From Streptomyces altiplanensis (GTDB lineage: Bacteria > Actinomycetota > Actinomycetes > Streptomycetales > Streptomycetaceae): a DNA stretch of 64,000 nucleotides. Below are positions 8,358-17,054 of the stretch, in pieces. The stretch is from positions 30,468 to 94,467 of the forward strand of contig RHMC01000005.1 of NCBI GenBank assembly GCA_003719395.1. Direction: 5' to 3'. The position numbers were made by a program, and so were the translations under genes. Every line of letters starts with the position of its first letter. Within the stretch, counting starts at the first letter, position 1. The notes beneath the pieces are model-generated. The model was not told the DNA's origin, searched no databases, and saw only the letters and a list, made by a program, of their open reading frames with translations.

Positions 8358-9359
8358 GTGGACGTTTCTATGACCCTTTGGGCACTGACCATTCTTGGTC
8401 TGGTCGCCCTGATCGCCGTCGACTTCCTCATCGGGCGCAAGCCCCATGACGTGTCGATCAAGGAAGCCGGAATCTGGTCGGCCGTCTGGATCGCCCTGGC
8501 CGTGCTCTTCGGCCTGGGGCTGCTGATCTTCGGCACCGCACAGGCGTCCGGTGAGTTCTTCGCCGGGTTCATCACCGAGAAGTCGCTCAGCGTCGACAAC
8601 CTTTTCGTCTTCGTTCTGATCATGGCGAAGTTCTCGGTGCCGACCCACCTCCAGCAGCGCGTGCTGCTCATCGGTGTGCTGATAGCGCTGGTGCTGCGTG
8701 CGATCTTCATCGCGGCCGGCGCCGCGGTCATCGCGAACTTCTCGTGGGTCTTCTACATCTTCGGCGCGTTCCTGATTTACACCGCCTGGAAGCTCATCCA
8801 GGAGGCGCGCGCAGAGGAGGAGGAAGAGGCTTTCGAGGAGAACCGTCTCCTCAAGTCGATCGAGAAGCGCTTCGGTGTCGCCGACAGGTACCACGGCACC
8901 AAGCTCTTCATCCGGAACAACGGCAAGCGTGTCCTGACGCCCCTGATGGTCGTCATGCTCGCCATCGGTACCACCGATGTGCTGTTCGCGCTGGACTCGA
9001 TCCCGGCGATCTTCGGCCTCACCCAGGATCCGTACATCGTCTTCACCGCCAACGCCTTCGCCCTCATGGGTCTGCGGCAGCTGTACTTCCTCATCGGCGG
9101 ACTGCTCAAGAAGCTGGTCCACCTGAGCTACGGCCTGTCGGTCATCCTGGGCTTCATCGGCGTCAAGCTGGTGCTGCACGCCCTGCACGAGTCCGGGGTG
9201 CACGTTCCCGAGATCTCCATCCCCTTCTCGCTGACGGTCATCTGCGGCGTGCTGATCATCACCACGATCACCAGCCTCATCGCCAACAAGAAGACGGAAC
9301 AGCGTGCCGCGGAGGCCAAGGCGGCCGAGGCCGCCGACAAGGAGAGCGTCGAGTCCTGA
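8358..9359 (+). CDS. terC: TerC-family integral membrane metal exporter
   Basis: A 333-residue TerC protein with about nine membrane helices. It carries the paired acidic family motifs SLSVDNLFVFVLIM near the start and GTTDVLFALDSIPAIFG in the second half, whose aspartates bind metal, and an acidic cytoplasmic loop (EARAEEEEEAFEENRLL) between them. The tail is Ala/Lys/Glu-rich. GTG 8358 is used because GGAGG is 4 nt upstream; ATG 8370 is the alternative. TerC proteins export Mn2+ or load it onto secreted enzymes, and the upstream Mn2+ riboswitch supports that role over tellurite resistance as such. It ends the terD - TerD/FtsK - terC module. Confidence 0.93.
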   Translation: MDVSMTLWALTILGLVALIAVDFLIGRKPHDVSIKEAGIWSAVWIALAVLFGLGLLIFGTAQASGEFFAGFITEKSLSVDNLFVFVLIMAKFSVPTHLQQRVLLIGVLIALVLRAIFIAAGAAVIANFSWVFYIFGAFLIYTAWKLIQEARAEEEEEAFEENRLLKSIEKRFGVADRYHGTKLFIRNNGKRVLTPLMVVMLAIGTTDVLFALDSIPAIFGLTQDPYIVFTANAFALMGLRQLYFLIGGLLKKLVHLSYGLSVILGFIGVKLVLHALHESGVHVPEISIPFSLTVICGVLIITTITSLIANKKTEQRAAEAKAAEAADKESVES

Positions 9360-9411
9360 CCCCCCGCGACACCCGGATTTCCCGCACCGGCCGCTGTGTG
9401 CGCAGGGGGAG

Positions 9412-10712
9412 TCAGGCCGGGGTGGCCTCCACCACGGGGGCGGGCGCCGGCCTGGTCTCCGGCAGCAGCGTGAAGCACGCCAGGCTCAGCAGCGCGAGGG
9501 CGGTCAGATACACGGCGACGCCCCACGGCGGCCCTTCGCCGTGTGCCATCGCCGTCGCGACGAGCGGGGTCAGGGCGCCGCCGAGGACCCCCGCCAGGTT
9601 GTAGCCGACAGCCGCACCCGTGCAGCGCACCCTCGGCTCGTACAGCTCGGGCAGATACGCGGCGACCACCGCGAACATGGTGATGAAGGCCAGCATCGCC
9701 CCCAGGAAGCCGAGGAACATCAGCAGCGGCTCGGCGGTGTGCAGCAGCGCCACCATCGGGAACATCCACAGCGCTGCAGCCGTGCAGCCTGCCAGGCACA
9801 GCGGCCTGCGCCCGTAGCGGTCGCCGAGCATCGCGGCGAACGGCGTGACCGCGCCCTTGACCGCCACGGCCGCCATGATGCAGGTGAGCATCACCGTACG
9901 GCTGACGCCGAGGTGCTCCGTGGCGTACGCGAGGGACCAGGTCGACACGGCGTAGAACAACGCGTAACCGACGGCAAGCGCCCCCGCCGTGAGCAGAACG
10001 AGCCGCCAGTGGCCGCGTACGACCTCGGCGAGCGGGGCACTCGCGCGCCGCCCCGTCTCGGCGAGCTGCTTGAACTGCGGGGTCTCCGGTACGGACGTAC
10101 GCAGCAGGAGTCCGGCCGCGGCCAGCAGACCCGCCGCCCAGAACGGCACGCGCCATCCCCACGCCGCGAACTGCGCTTCGGTCAGCGAGGCCGTGAGGGC
10201 CAGCATCACGCCGTTGGCCAGGAGGAAGCCGACCGCGGGACCGATCTGCGGGAAACTCGCCCACAGTCCGCGGCGGTTCGCGGGCGCGTGTTCGGCGGTC
10301 AGCAGCACCGCACCGCCCCACTCCCCGCCGAGCCCGAGCCCCTGCAGAAAGCGCAGTGCCAGGAGGAGCGCGGGCGCCGCTGCTCCGATCGACCCGTACG
10401 TCGGTACGCAGCCGACGGCGACGGTCGCGATTCCGGTGAGCAACAGTGAGGCGAACAGGACAGGACGCGCCCATAGCGGTCGCCGATGTGTCCGAAGACG
10501 ACAGAGCCGAGCGGACGCGCAAGGAAACCGACTCCGAAGGTGCCGAAGGCGGCGAGCGTTCCCGCGAGCGGCGAAAAGGTCGGGAAGAAGAGCGGCCCGA
10601 GAACCAGCGCGGCGGCCGTTCCGTAGATGAAGAAGTCGTAGAACTCGACGGCTGTTCCGGCGAGCGACGCGGTGGCGAGGCGGGCCATGGAGGGTGGTCG
10701 TTCTTGGTGCAT
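9412..10712 (-). CDS. MHS-family (metabolite:H+ symporter) MFS transporter, one frameshift
   Basis: A ~433-residue 12-helix permease. It opens with MARLATASLAGTAVEFYDFF, the characteristic MHS start with its polar first helix, then GHIGDRYGRxPVLFASLLL (MFS loop 2-3 motif), LRFLQGLGLGGEWGGAVLLT (motif also seen in shikimate, proline and alpha-ketoglutarate permeases), PETPQFKQL in the central loop and LGDRYGRRPLCLAG in the second half. The frame breaks at about 10465 right inside GDRYGR/VLFAS; both sides are conserved, so a sequence error is likely. Substrate is probably a small carboxylate or betaine; the sequence does not decide. It is followed downstream, convergently, by the end of terC. 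Confidence 0.85.
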
Positions 10713-10812
10713 GCGGCCACAACTGCCCGCCGCGAACCGCGGTTACGGGGCGCACGGAAGCGACGGAAGCAGTCGCACCGGCTCGCGAAGCACTCCGCGA
10801 GCGCCCGGCGCT

Positions 10813-11469
10813 CTACCAGCCGCGTTCGCGCCACTCGGGCAGGTGCGGGCGCTCGTTGCCGAGCGTGGTGTCGTTGCCGTGGCCGGGGTAGACCCAGGTC
10901 TCGTCCGGAAGCCGGCCGAAGAGCTTCTCCTCGACGTCCCCGATCAGGCTCGCGAAGGCCTCCGGGTCCTTCCACGTGTTGCCCACGCCGCCGGGGAACA
11001 GACAGTCCCCGGTGAAGGCGTGCGGGTGCCCGTGCGGGTCGTCGTAGACCAGGGCGATGGATCCGGGGGTGTGCCCGACCAGGTGGCGGGCGGTGAGATT
11101 CACGTGTCCGACCTGGAGGGTGTCGCCGTCGTCGAGCAGGACGTCGGTCGGGACGGGGATGCCTTCCGCGTCGTACCGGCCCGCGTACGTACGCGCCCCT
11201 GTCGCCTCGACGACCTCGGCCAGGGCCTGCCAGTGGTCGCCGTGGCGGTGGGTGGTGACGACGGACGTGATGCCGTCGTCACCGATCAGCCTCAGGAGGG
11301 TGCGCGGTTCGGCGGCCGCGTCGATCAGCAGCTGCTCGTCGGTCTCCCGGCAGCGCAGCAGATACGCGTTGTTGTTCATGGGCCCGACCGCGACCTTGGA
11401 GATCATCAGGTCCTTGAGCTCGTGCACGTCCGCCCGGCCGCCGACCTGGACCGCTCCGCTGTACGTCAT
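10813..11469 (-). CDS. Metallo-beta-lactamase-fold hydrolase
   Basis: An intact 218-residue protein of the glyoxalase II-like branch of the metallo-beta-lactamase fold. The zinc motif THRHGDHW is at residues 73-80, further ligands are in HLVGHTPGS, FTGDCLFPGG (bridging Asp) and YPGHGNDTT. There is no signal peptide, so it is cytoplasmic. Family members hydrolyse thioesters such as S-lactoyl-mycothiol or S-lactoylglutathione, or similar small substrates; in this mycothiol-using lineage a mycothiol thioester is a reasonable guess. It follows the maleylpyruvate isomerase-like gene by 5 nt on the same strand, and that family often uses mycothiol, which supports a thiol-linked role for the pair (inference). 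Confidence 0.85.
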   Translation of the reverse strand: MTYSGAVQVGGRADVHELKDLMISKVAVGPMNNNAYLLRCRETDEQLLIDAAAEPRTLLRLIGDDGITSVVTTHRHGDHWQALAEVVEATGARTYAGRYDAEGIPVPTDVLLDDGDTLQVGHVNLTARHLVGHTPGSIALVYDDPHGHPHAFTGDCLFPGGVGNTWKDPEAFASLIGDVEEKLFGRLPDETWVYPGHGNDTTLGNERPHLPEWRERGW

Positions 11470-11473
11470 GGAG

Positions 11474-12167
11474 TCAGCCTATAGCGGCGGCAGCGCCGGC
11501 AGCGGGGCCCCGGCCGACGTCGAGCGGGCCGCCGTCGCGGCGGCCCGCGAGCCAGCCCAGCAGGTCGGGGGCGGTGCCGGTGACGGTCACGGGGTCACCT
11601 TCCGTACCCCCCGTACGCCACTGCCGTCCATCGGTGGCGCTCAGCGCGACCGCGGGTACGCCGGGGTGCCCGGCGAAGCGTTCCCGCGAAGAACGCGATC
11701 TCGCGTTCCGTGAAGTCTTCGGGCAGGTCCTCCAGCTCGTAGCCGACCCCCAGGTCGACATGGTGCAGCTCGACCTCGACGAGACGGCGGAAGGGGATGC
11801 GGGAGGCCGCGTCCGTGACGCCGTTGCGCAGGGCGACCGTGCGGGACCAGTCGGCGGGAGCGGCGGCCGTCTCCTGGAAACGCGCCGCGCTGTCGCGCAC
11901 GTCCTCCAGCTGTGCGGCGAGCGGGCGCGGGGCGCCCTGCTCGATGCCGGCGTCGCGGACCCGGGCGTCGGCGTACATGGGCCGGCCCTCGAGAACGTTC
12001 ACGAGGGCGTCCGCGTTACGGGCGACATGGGCCAGCACGTGACCGCGGGTCCAGCCGGGCAGCCGTGACGGTTGCGCCACAGCGGCGTTGTCCAGTTTGC
12101 CGGTCGCGGCGAGGAGCCGGTCGGTCGCTTCGCGTACAGAGACCAGGTCGCGCACGTGATCGTTCAT
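11474..12167 (-). CDS. Maleylpyruvate isomerase / mycothiol-dependent enzyme family protein, one frameshift
   Basis: A ~230-residue DinB-like four-helix bundle protein. It shows the family signature: AATGKLDNAAVAQPSRLPGW followed by TRGHVLAHVARNADALVNVL (His metal ligand in the HVLAH segment), PFRRLVEVELHHVDLGVGYE with the second His pair, then a C-terminal SCP2-like part reading GHPGVPAVALSATDG and DLLGWLAGRRDGG. The frame breaks at about 11690 between EREIAFFAG and ERFAGHPG; flanks match the family. ATG 12167 is chosen because the preceding in-frame sequence is not protein-like. Members use mycothiol as thiol cofactor (maleylpyruvate isomerase) or are uncharacterised. It lies directly upstream of the metallo-hydrolase and diverges from uvrA. 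Confidence 0.8.
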
Positions 12168-12355
12168 GACCCCGACGATAGTCCGGTCACACGAACGGGT
12201 GAAGCCGTTTGAGTGAGGCCGTAAATCGAATGCACGTGCTATAGGCTCGTCGGAGGCATCAGGAATCCTTACCACCTCGCTGTGGTTACCCCCATAGATC
12301 TGAGAACCGGGGGGCTCAGTCCTCTCTGCCTCTCTCAAGAAAGGTGCGGACCGGC

Positions 12356-15300
12356 GTGGCCGACCGTCTCATCGTTCGTGGCGCTCGCGAGCACAACCTC
12401 AAGAACGTCTCGCTCGACCTCCCGCGTGACTCCCTCATCGTGTTCACCGGGCTCTCCGGATCGGGCAAGTCGTCCCTCGCGTTCGACACGATCTTCGCCG
12501 AGGGGCAGCGCCGGTACGTCGAGTCGCTCTCCTCCTACGCCCGCCAGTTCCTGGGCCAGATGGACAAGCCCGACGTGGACTTCATCGAGGGCCTGTCGCC
12601 CGCGGTGTCCATCGACCAGAAGTCGACCTCGCGCAACCCGCGTTCGACGGTCGGCACCATCACCGAGGTCTACGACTACCTCCGTCTGCTGTTCGCCCGC
12701 ATCGGCAAGCCGCACTGTCCCGAGTGCGGCCGGCCGATCACCCGCCAGTCGCCGCAGGCCATCGTCGACAAGGTGCTCGAGCTGCCCGAGGGCAGCCGCT
12801 TCCAGGTCCTGTCCCCGCTGGTGCGCGAGCGCAAGGGCGAGTTCGTCGACCTCTTCGCCGACCTCCAGACCAAGGGGTACAGCCGCGCCCGGGTCGACGG
12901 CGAGACCATCCAGCTGAGCGAGCCGCCCAAGCTCAAGAAGCAGGAGAAGCACACCATCGAGGTGGTCATCGACCGCCTGACGGTGAAGGACAGCGCCAAG
13001 CGCCGGCTCACCGACTCGGTGGAGACCGCCCTCGGGCTGGCCGGCGGCATGGTCATCCTCGACTTCGTCGACCTCCCCGCCGACGACCCCGAGCGTGAGC
13101 GGATGTACTCCGAGCACCTCTACTGCACGTACGACGACCTGTCGTTCGAGGAGCTGGAGCCGAGGTCCTTCTCCTTCAACTCGCCCTTCGGCGCCTGCCC
13201 GGACTGCACCGGCATCGGTACGCGCATGGAGGTCGACCCGGAGCTGATCGTCCCGGACGAGGACAAGTCCCTCGACGAGGGCGCGATCAACCCCTGGTCC
13301 CACGGGCAGTCCAAGGACTACTTCGCGCGCCTCGTCGGCGCTCTCTCCGACGCACTCGGCTTCCGTACGGACATCCCGTGGGCGGGGCTGCCGCAGCGCG
13401 CCAAGAAGGCCCTGCTGCACGGCCACAAGACCCAGATCGAGGTCCGCTACCGCAACAGGTACGGGCGCGAGCGGGCGTACACCACGTCCTTCGAGGGCGC
13501 GGTGCCGTTCGTCAAGCGGCGCCACTCCGAGGCCGAGAGCGACTCCAGCAGGGAGCGCTTCGAGGGCTACATGCGCGAGGTGCCCTGCCCGACCTGCCAC
13601 GGCACCCGCCTCAAGCCCCTGGTCCTCGCCGTCACGGTCATGGAGAAGTCCATCGCCGAGGTCTCGGCGATGTCGATCAGCGACTGCGCGGACTTCCTGG
13701 GCGAGCTGACGCTGAACGCCCGCGACAAGAAGATCGCCGAGCGCGTGCTCAAGGAGGTCAACGAGCGGCTGAAGTTCCTGGTCGACGTCGGCCTCGACTA
13801 CCTGTCGCTCAACCGCGCGGCCGGCACGCTGTCCGGCGGCGAGGCGCAGCGCATCCGGCTCGCCACCCAGATCGGCTCCGGCCTCGTCGGCGTGCTGTAC
13901 GTCCTGGACGAGCCCTCCATCGGCCTGCACCAGCGCGACAACCACCGCCTCATCGAGACGCTGGTCCGGCTGCGCGACATGGGGAACACCCTGATCGTCG
14001 TCGAGCACGACGAGGACACCATCAAGGTGGCCGACTGGATCGTCGACATCGGCCCGGGCGCGGGCGAGCACGGCGGAAAGGTCGTCCACAGCGGCTCCCT
14101 CAAGGAACTGCTGGACAACAAGGCGTCCGTCACCGGCCAGTACCTGGCCGGCGAGAAGTCCATCGCCATGCCGGACGTCCGCCGCCCCGTGGACCCCGCA
14201 CGACAGCTCACCGTCCACGGCGCCCGTGAGAACAACCTGCGCGACATCGACGTGTCGTTCCCGCTCGGCGTGCTGACGGCCGTCACCGGTGTCTCCGGAT
14301 CCGGGAAGTCGACGCTGGTCAACGACATCCTCTACACGCACCTGGCACGCGAGCTGAACGGCGCCCGCACGGTGCCGGGCCGCCACACGCGCGTGGAGGG
14401 CGACGACCTCGTCGACAAGGTCGTCCACGTCGACCAGTCGCCCATCGGCCGGACGCCCCGGTCCAACCCGGCGACGTACACCGGTGTCTTCGACAACGTG
14501 CGCAAGCTGTTCGCGGAGACCATGGAGGCGAAGGTGCGCGGCTACCTGCCGGGCCGCTTCTCCTTCAACGTCAAGGGCGGCCGCTGCGAGAACTGCTCGG
14601 GCGACGGCACCATCAAGATCGAGATGAACTTCCTGCCGGACGTGTACGTCCCCTGCGAGGTCTGCCACGGGGCGCGCTACAACCGGGAGACCCTGGAGGT
14701 CCACTACAAGGGCAAGTCCATCGCCGAGGTGCTGGACATGCCGATCGAGGAGGCCCTGGACTTCTTCGAGGCCGTCCCGACGATCGCCCGTCACCTCAGG
14801 ACCCTCACCGAGGTGGGTCTCGGGTACGTCCGCCTCGGCCAGTCGGCCCCGACCCTTTCCGGCGGCGAGGCGCAGCGCGTGAAGCTTGCTTCCGAGCTCC
14901 AGAAGCGCTCCACGGGACGCACGGTGTACGTCCTGGACGAGCCGACCACGGGTCTGCACTTCGAGGACATCTCGAAGCTCATCAAGGTCCTGTCGGGCCT
15001 GGTCGACAAGGGCAACTCGGTGATCGTCATCGAGCACAACATGGACGTCATCAAGACGGCCGACTGGGTGGTCGACATGGGGCCGGAGGGCGGCAGCGGC
15101 GGTGGCCTGGTCGTCGCCGAGGGCACCCCCGAGCAGGTGGCCGCGGTGCCGGCCAGCCACACGGGCAAGTTCCTCCGGGACATCCTGGGCGACCGGGTGA
15201 GCGACGCGACCCCGGTGAAGAAGAAGGCACCGGCGAAGCGGACGGTGGCGGCGAAGTCGGCCCCGGCGCGGAAGTCGGCGACGGTGAAGACGGGCACCGC

Positions 15301-15358
15301 GAAGAAGGCCGCGGGCGCGGCCGCTCCTGCGAAGGCGGCACGCTCCCGCAAGGCGTGA
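12356..15358 (+). CDS. uvrA: Excinuclease ABC subunit A
   Basis: DNA-damage sensor ATPase of nucleotide excision repair; 1000 residues and intact. Two ABC halves: Walker A GLSGSGKS at 32-39 and GVSGSGKST near 645, signature LSGGEAQR in both halves, Walker B VLDEPS and VLDEPTTGL. Zinc cysteines are at 121/124 (CPEC), 281/284 (CPDC), CPTCHG near 411 and CENCSG/CEVCHG near 745-770. GTG 12356 is chosen over GTG 12344 since AAAGG (12339-12343) leaves 12 nt to it and none to the other, and homologues start [17 protein letters not shown]. The last ~45 residues form an unusual Lys/Ala-rich tail, described separately. The leader of about 110 nt holds a small hairpin. No clear LexA box was seen. Confidence 0.97.
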   Translation: MADRLIVRGAREHNLKNVSLDLPRDSLIVFTGLSGSGKSSLAFDTIFAEGQRRYVESLSSYARQFLGQMDKPDVDFIEGLSPAVSIDQKSTSRNPRSTVGTITEVYDYLRLLFARIGKPHCPECGRPITRQSPQAIVDKVLELPEGSRFQVLSPLVRERKGEFVDLFADLQTKGYSRARVDGETIQLSEPPKLKKQEKHTIEVVIDRLTVKDSAKRRLTDSVETALGLAGGMVILDFVDLPADDPERERMYSEHLYCTYDDLSFEELEPRSFSFNSPFGACPDCTGIGTRMEVDPELIVPDEDKSLDEGAINPWSHGQSKDYFARLVGALSDALGFRTDIPWAGLPQRAKKALLHGHKTQIEVRYRNRYGRERAYTTSFEGAVPFVKRRHSEAESDSSRERFEGYMREVPCPTCHGTRLKPLVLAVTVMEKSIAEVSAMSISDCADFLGELTLNARDKKIAERVLKEVNERLKFLVDVGLDYLSLNRAAGTLSGGEAQRIRLATQIGSGLVGVLYVLDEPSIGLHQRDNHRLIETLVRLRDMGNTLIVVEHDEDTIKVADWIVDIGPGAGEHGGKVVHSGSLKELLDNKASVTGQYLAGEKSIAMPDVRRPVDPARQLTVHGARENNLRDIDVSFPLGVLTAVTGVSGSGKSTLVNDILYTHLARELNGARTVPGRHTRVEGDDLVDKVVHVDQSPIGRTPRSNPATYTGVFDNVRKLFAETMEAKVRGYLPGRFSFNVKGGRCENCSGDGTIKIEMNFLPDVYVPCEVCHGARYNRETLEVHYKGKSIAEVLDMPIEEALDFFEAVPTIARHLRTLTEVGLGYVRLGQSAPTLSGGEAQRVKLASELQKRSTGRTVYVLDEPTTGLHFEDISKLIKVLSGLVDKGNSVIVIEHNMDVIKTADWVVDMGPEGGSGGGLVVAEGTPEQVAAVPASHTGKFLRDILGDRVSDATPVKKKAPAKRTVAAKSAPARKSATVKTGTAKKAAGAAAPAKAARSRKA

Positions 15359-15384
15359 CACGCGTTTCCCGTACGGCGTTTCCT

Positions 15385-15421
15385 GTGCGGCCCCTTGCCC
15401 GAGCCCGGGCGAGGGGCGCAC
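15385..15421. terminator. Imperfect bidirectional hairpin between uvrA and the PfkB kinase gene
   Basis: An imperfect ~16-bp stem: GTGCG, CCCCT and GCCCG in the left arm pair with CGGGC, AGGGG and CGCAC in the right arm, with one bulged G and one mismatch. It lies between the convergent ends of uvrA and the sugar kinase gene and could stop transcription from both sides. A run of nine Gs follows at 15434-15442, a place where base-count errors are likely. Confidence 0.55.
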
Positions 15422-15461
15422 GCGTGGGGGGCAGGGGGGGGGCTCCGCCGGCGCGCGGGCC

Positions 15462-16380
15462 CTACGGCGCCAGTTCCGTCGCGTACGCGATCCGCGCCCG
15501 GGCGGGAGCACGTGACGGCGGCCGCGCGGGCCGCGAAGGCCAGGATGTCGGCCCAGGCAGCCGTGGCCAGCGCCGACAGCGCCGCAGGCGCCCCCGCCGA
15601 CAGCGCGCCGTGGGCCGAGAGCCGGTGCAGCAGCGCCGCGTTCACCGTGTCGCCCGCGCCGATCGTGTCGGCCACCTCGCCCCGTACCGCCGGGACGTCC
15701 AGGGCCGCCCCGCCCCGCGTCCGTACCGTCAGCCCCTCCGCGCCCCGCGTCAGCACCACCGCCGCAGGCCCGGCCGCGAGCCACTCCTCCACCGACCCGC
15801 CCAGCCACGCCGCGTCGTCCTCCGACAGCTTCAGCAGCGAGACGTGCGGAAGCCAGCTCTCGAAGCGGGCCCGGTAGGCGTCCGGGTCCGGGATCAGGCC
15901 GGCCCTGACGTTCGGATCGAGCAGGGTGAACAGTCCGCGCCCCGCCTCACGTCGCAGCAGCGCCTCGTACGCGCTCGCCCCCGGCTCCAGCACCAGCGAA
16001 CACGTGCCGAGCGCCAGCGCCCGTACGCCGGAGGGGAGCGGCGCGGCCGGCAGCTCGAAGAGGCGGTCCGCGCTGCCTTCGGCGTAGAAGCCGTACCCGG
16101 CCGACCCGTCGGCACTCAGCGTCGCCACCGCCAGCGTCGTCGGCTCCGGACCGCGCTGCACGAGCGAGGTGTCCACCCCGGCCGCCCGCAGCCCGTCGAC
16201 GAGAGCCTCGCCGAAGCCGTCCGTCGAGACGCGGGAGCAGAACGCGGTGCGGGCGCCCAGCCGCCCCAGGGCGACAGCGGTGTTGTACGGCCCGCCGCCG
16301 AGCCGCGGCAGCAGAGGCGCCAGTGCGCCCGTCCCCTGCGGCACCAGGTCGATCAGGGACTCTCCGGCGACGACGATCAC
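15462..16380 (-). CDS. PfkB-family carbohydrate kinase (fructokinase-like), one frameshift
   Basis: A ~306-residue ribokinase/PfkB sugar kinase. It begins VIVVAGESLIDLVPQ from GTG 16380, shows the PfkB signature 1 region (GGGPYNTAVALGRLGA), the sugar-lid strand, DPNVRAGLIPD, and signature 2 with the catalytic aspartate VADTIGAGDTVNAALLHRL. The end should read AVTCSRPGAD...YATELAP; the frame slips at about 15490 and, after one or two restored bases, reaches TAG at 15462. The frame as written runs on through uvrA antisense and is not real. The gene converges with uvrA. Sequence resembles streptomycete fructokinases; substrate is inferred only. Confidence 0.85.
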
Positions 16381-16523
16381 GGGCCCGAACGTAACCCATC
16401 GCAGCCCCGCAGGACAGCCCGGAGGACACCAGGAGGACAGCCGCAGGACAGCCCGTGCGAGAGCCACCGATCTCCGCCGGTATCGTCGGGTCTGTCACCG
16501 AACCCCTGACCAGTGGAGCCCTC

Positions 16524-16949
16524 ATGTCCGGCCAGTCAGCCCCCCGTCGCACCGTGCTGAAGGGCGCCGTCCTCGCCGGCGCGGCAGGACTGGGGGTGGC
16601 GGCCTGCTCCACCGAGTCGAAGCTCGGCCACGCCAAGCCGCTGCCGTCCACGCCCGTGAGCCTCGGCGCGCCGGACGAGGTCCCGGTCGGCGGCTCCAAG
16701 CTCTACCGCGAGCAGCGCATCATCGTCAGCTGCCCGGCCGAGGGCCAGTTCAAGGCGTTCAGCGCGCAGTGCACGCACGCGGGCTGCGTCCTGGACAAGA
16801 TCGAGAAGGAGGAGGGCAACTGTCCCTGCCACGGCAGCCGTTTCGACGTGACGACAGGGGACGTGCTCCAGGGCCCGGCGACCGTGCCGCTGCCCGCGAT
16901 ACCGGTCAAGGTCGAGGGCGGCAAGCTCGTCGCAGGCCCGGAGGCCTGA
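16524..16949 (+). CDS. Tat-exported Rieske [2Fe-2S] lipoprotein
   Basis: A 141-residue periplasmic-face iron-sulphur protein. The N-terminus is a twin-arginine signal (PRRTVLKGAVLAGAAGLG) ending in a lipobox-like GVAAC, so Cys28 is probably lipid-anchored. The Rieske cluster motif is complete: CTHAGC gives Cys83 and His85 as ligands, CPCHGS gives Cys100 and His103, and Cys88/Cys102 would form the stabilising disulphide as in high-potential Rieske proteins. ATG 16524 follows GTGGAG by about 6 nt. No membrane oxidase or bc1 genes are adjacent, so its electron partner is unknown. It lies between the divergent sugar kinase gene and uvrC. Confidence 0.92.
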   Translation: MSGQSAPRRTVLKGAVLAGAAGLGVAACSTESKLGHAKPLPSTPVSLGAPDEVPVGGSKLYREQRIIVSCPAEGQFKAFSAQCTHAGCVLDKIEKEEGNCPCHGSRFDVTTGDVLQGPATVPLPAIPVKVEGGKLVAGPEA

Positions 16950-17054
16950 TCCGCCCCGCCCGCTCCGTCCGCGCCGCCCGCTCCACTCGTCCCGCCCGCC
17001 TTCCCGCCCTCCGGTCACCCCGCGTTGTCACTGCCCGCAAGTAGGGTGTGTGAC

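Noticed and set aside
12181..12260. Possible LexA/SOS box upstream of uvrA (CGAATGCACG, ACGAACGGGTG)
   Set aside because: Neither matches the CGAAC-N4-GTTCG pattern in both halves, so SOS control cannot be claimed.
12335..15808. Long open frame of over 1100 codons antisense to uvrA
   Set aside because: It is the mirror of a conserved GC-rich gene, with low-complexity Arg/Gly/Leu-Val-Asp content and no known domain; such antisense frames also occur over the carboxypeptidase, uvrC, tpiA/pgk and pgi genes here.
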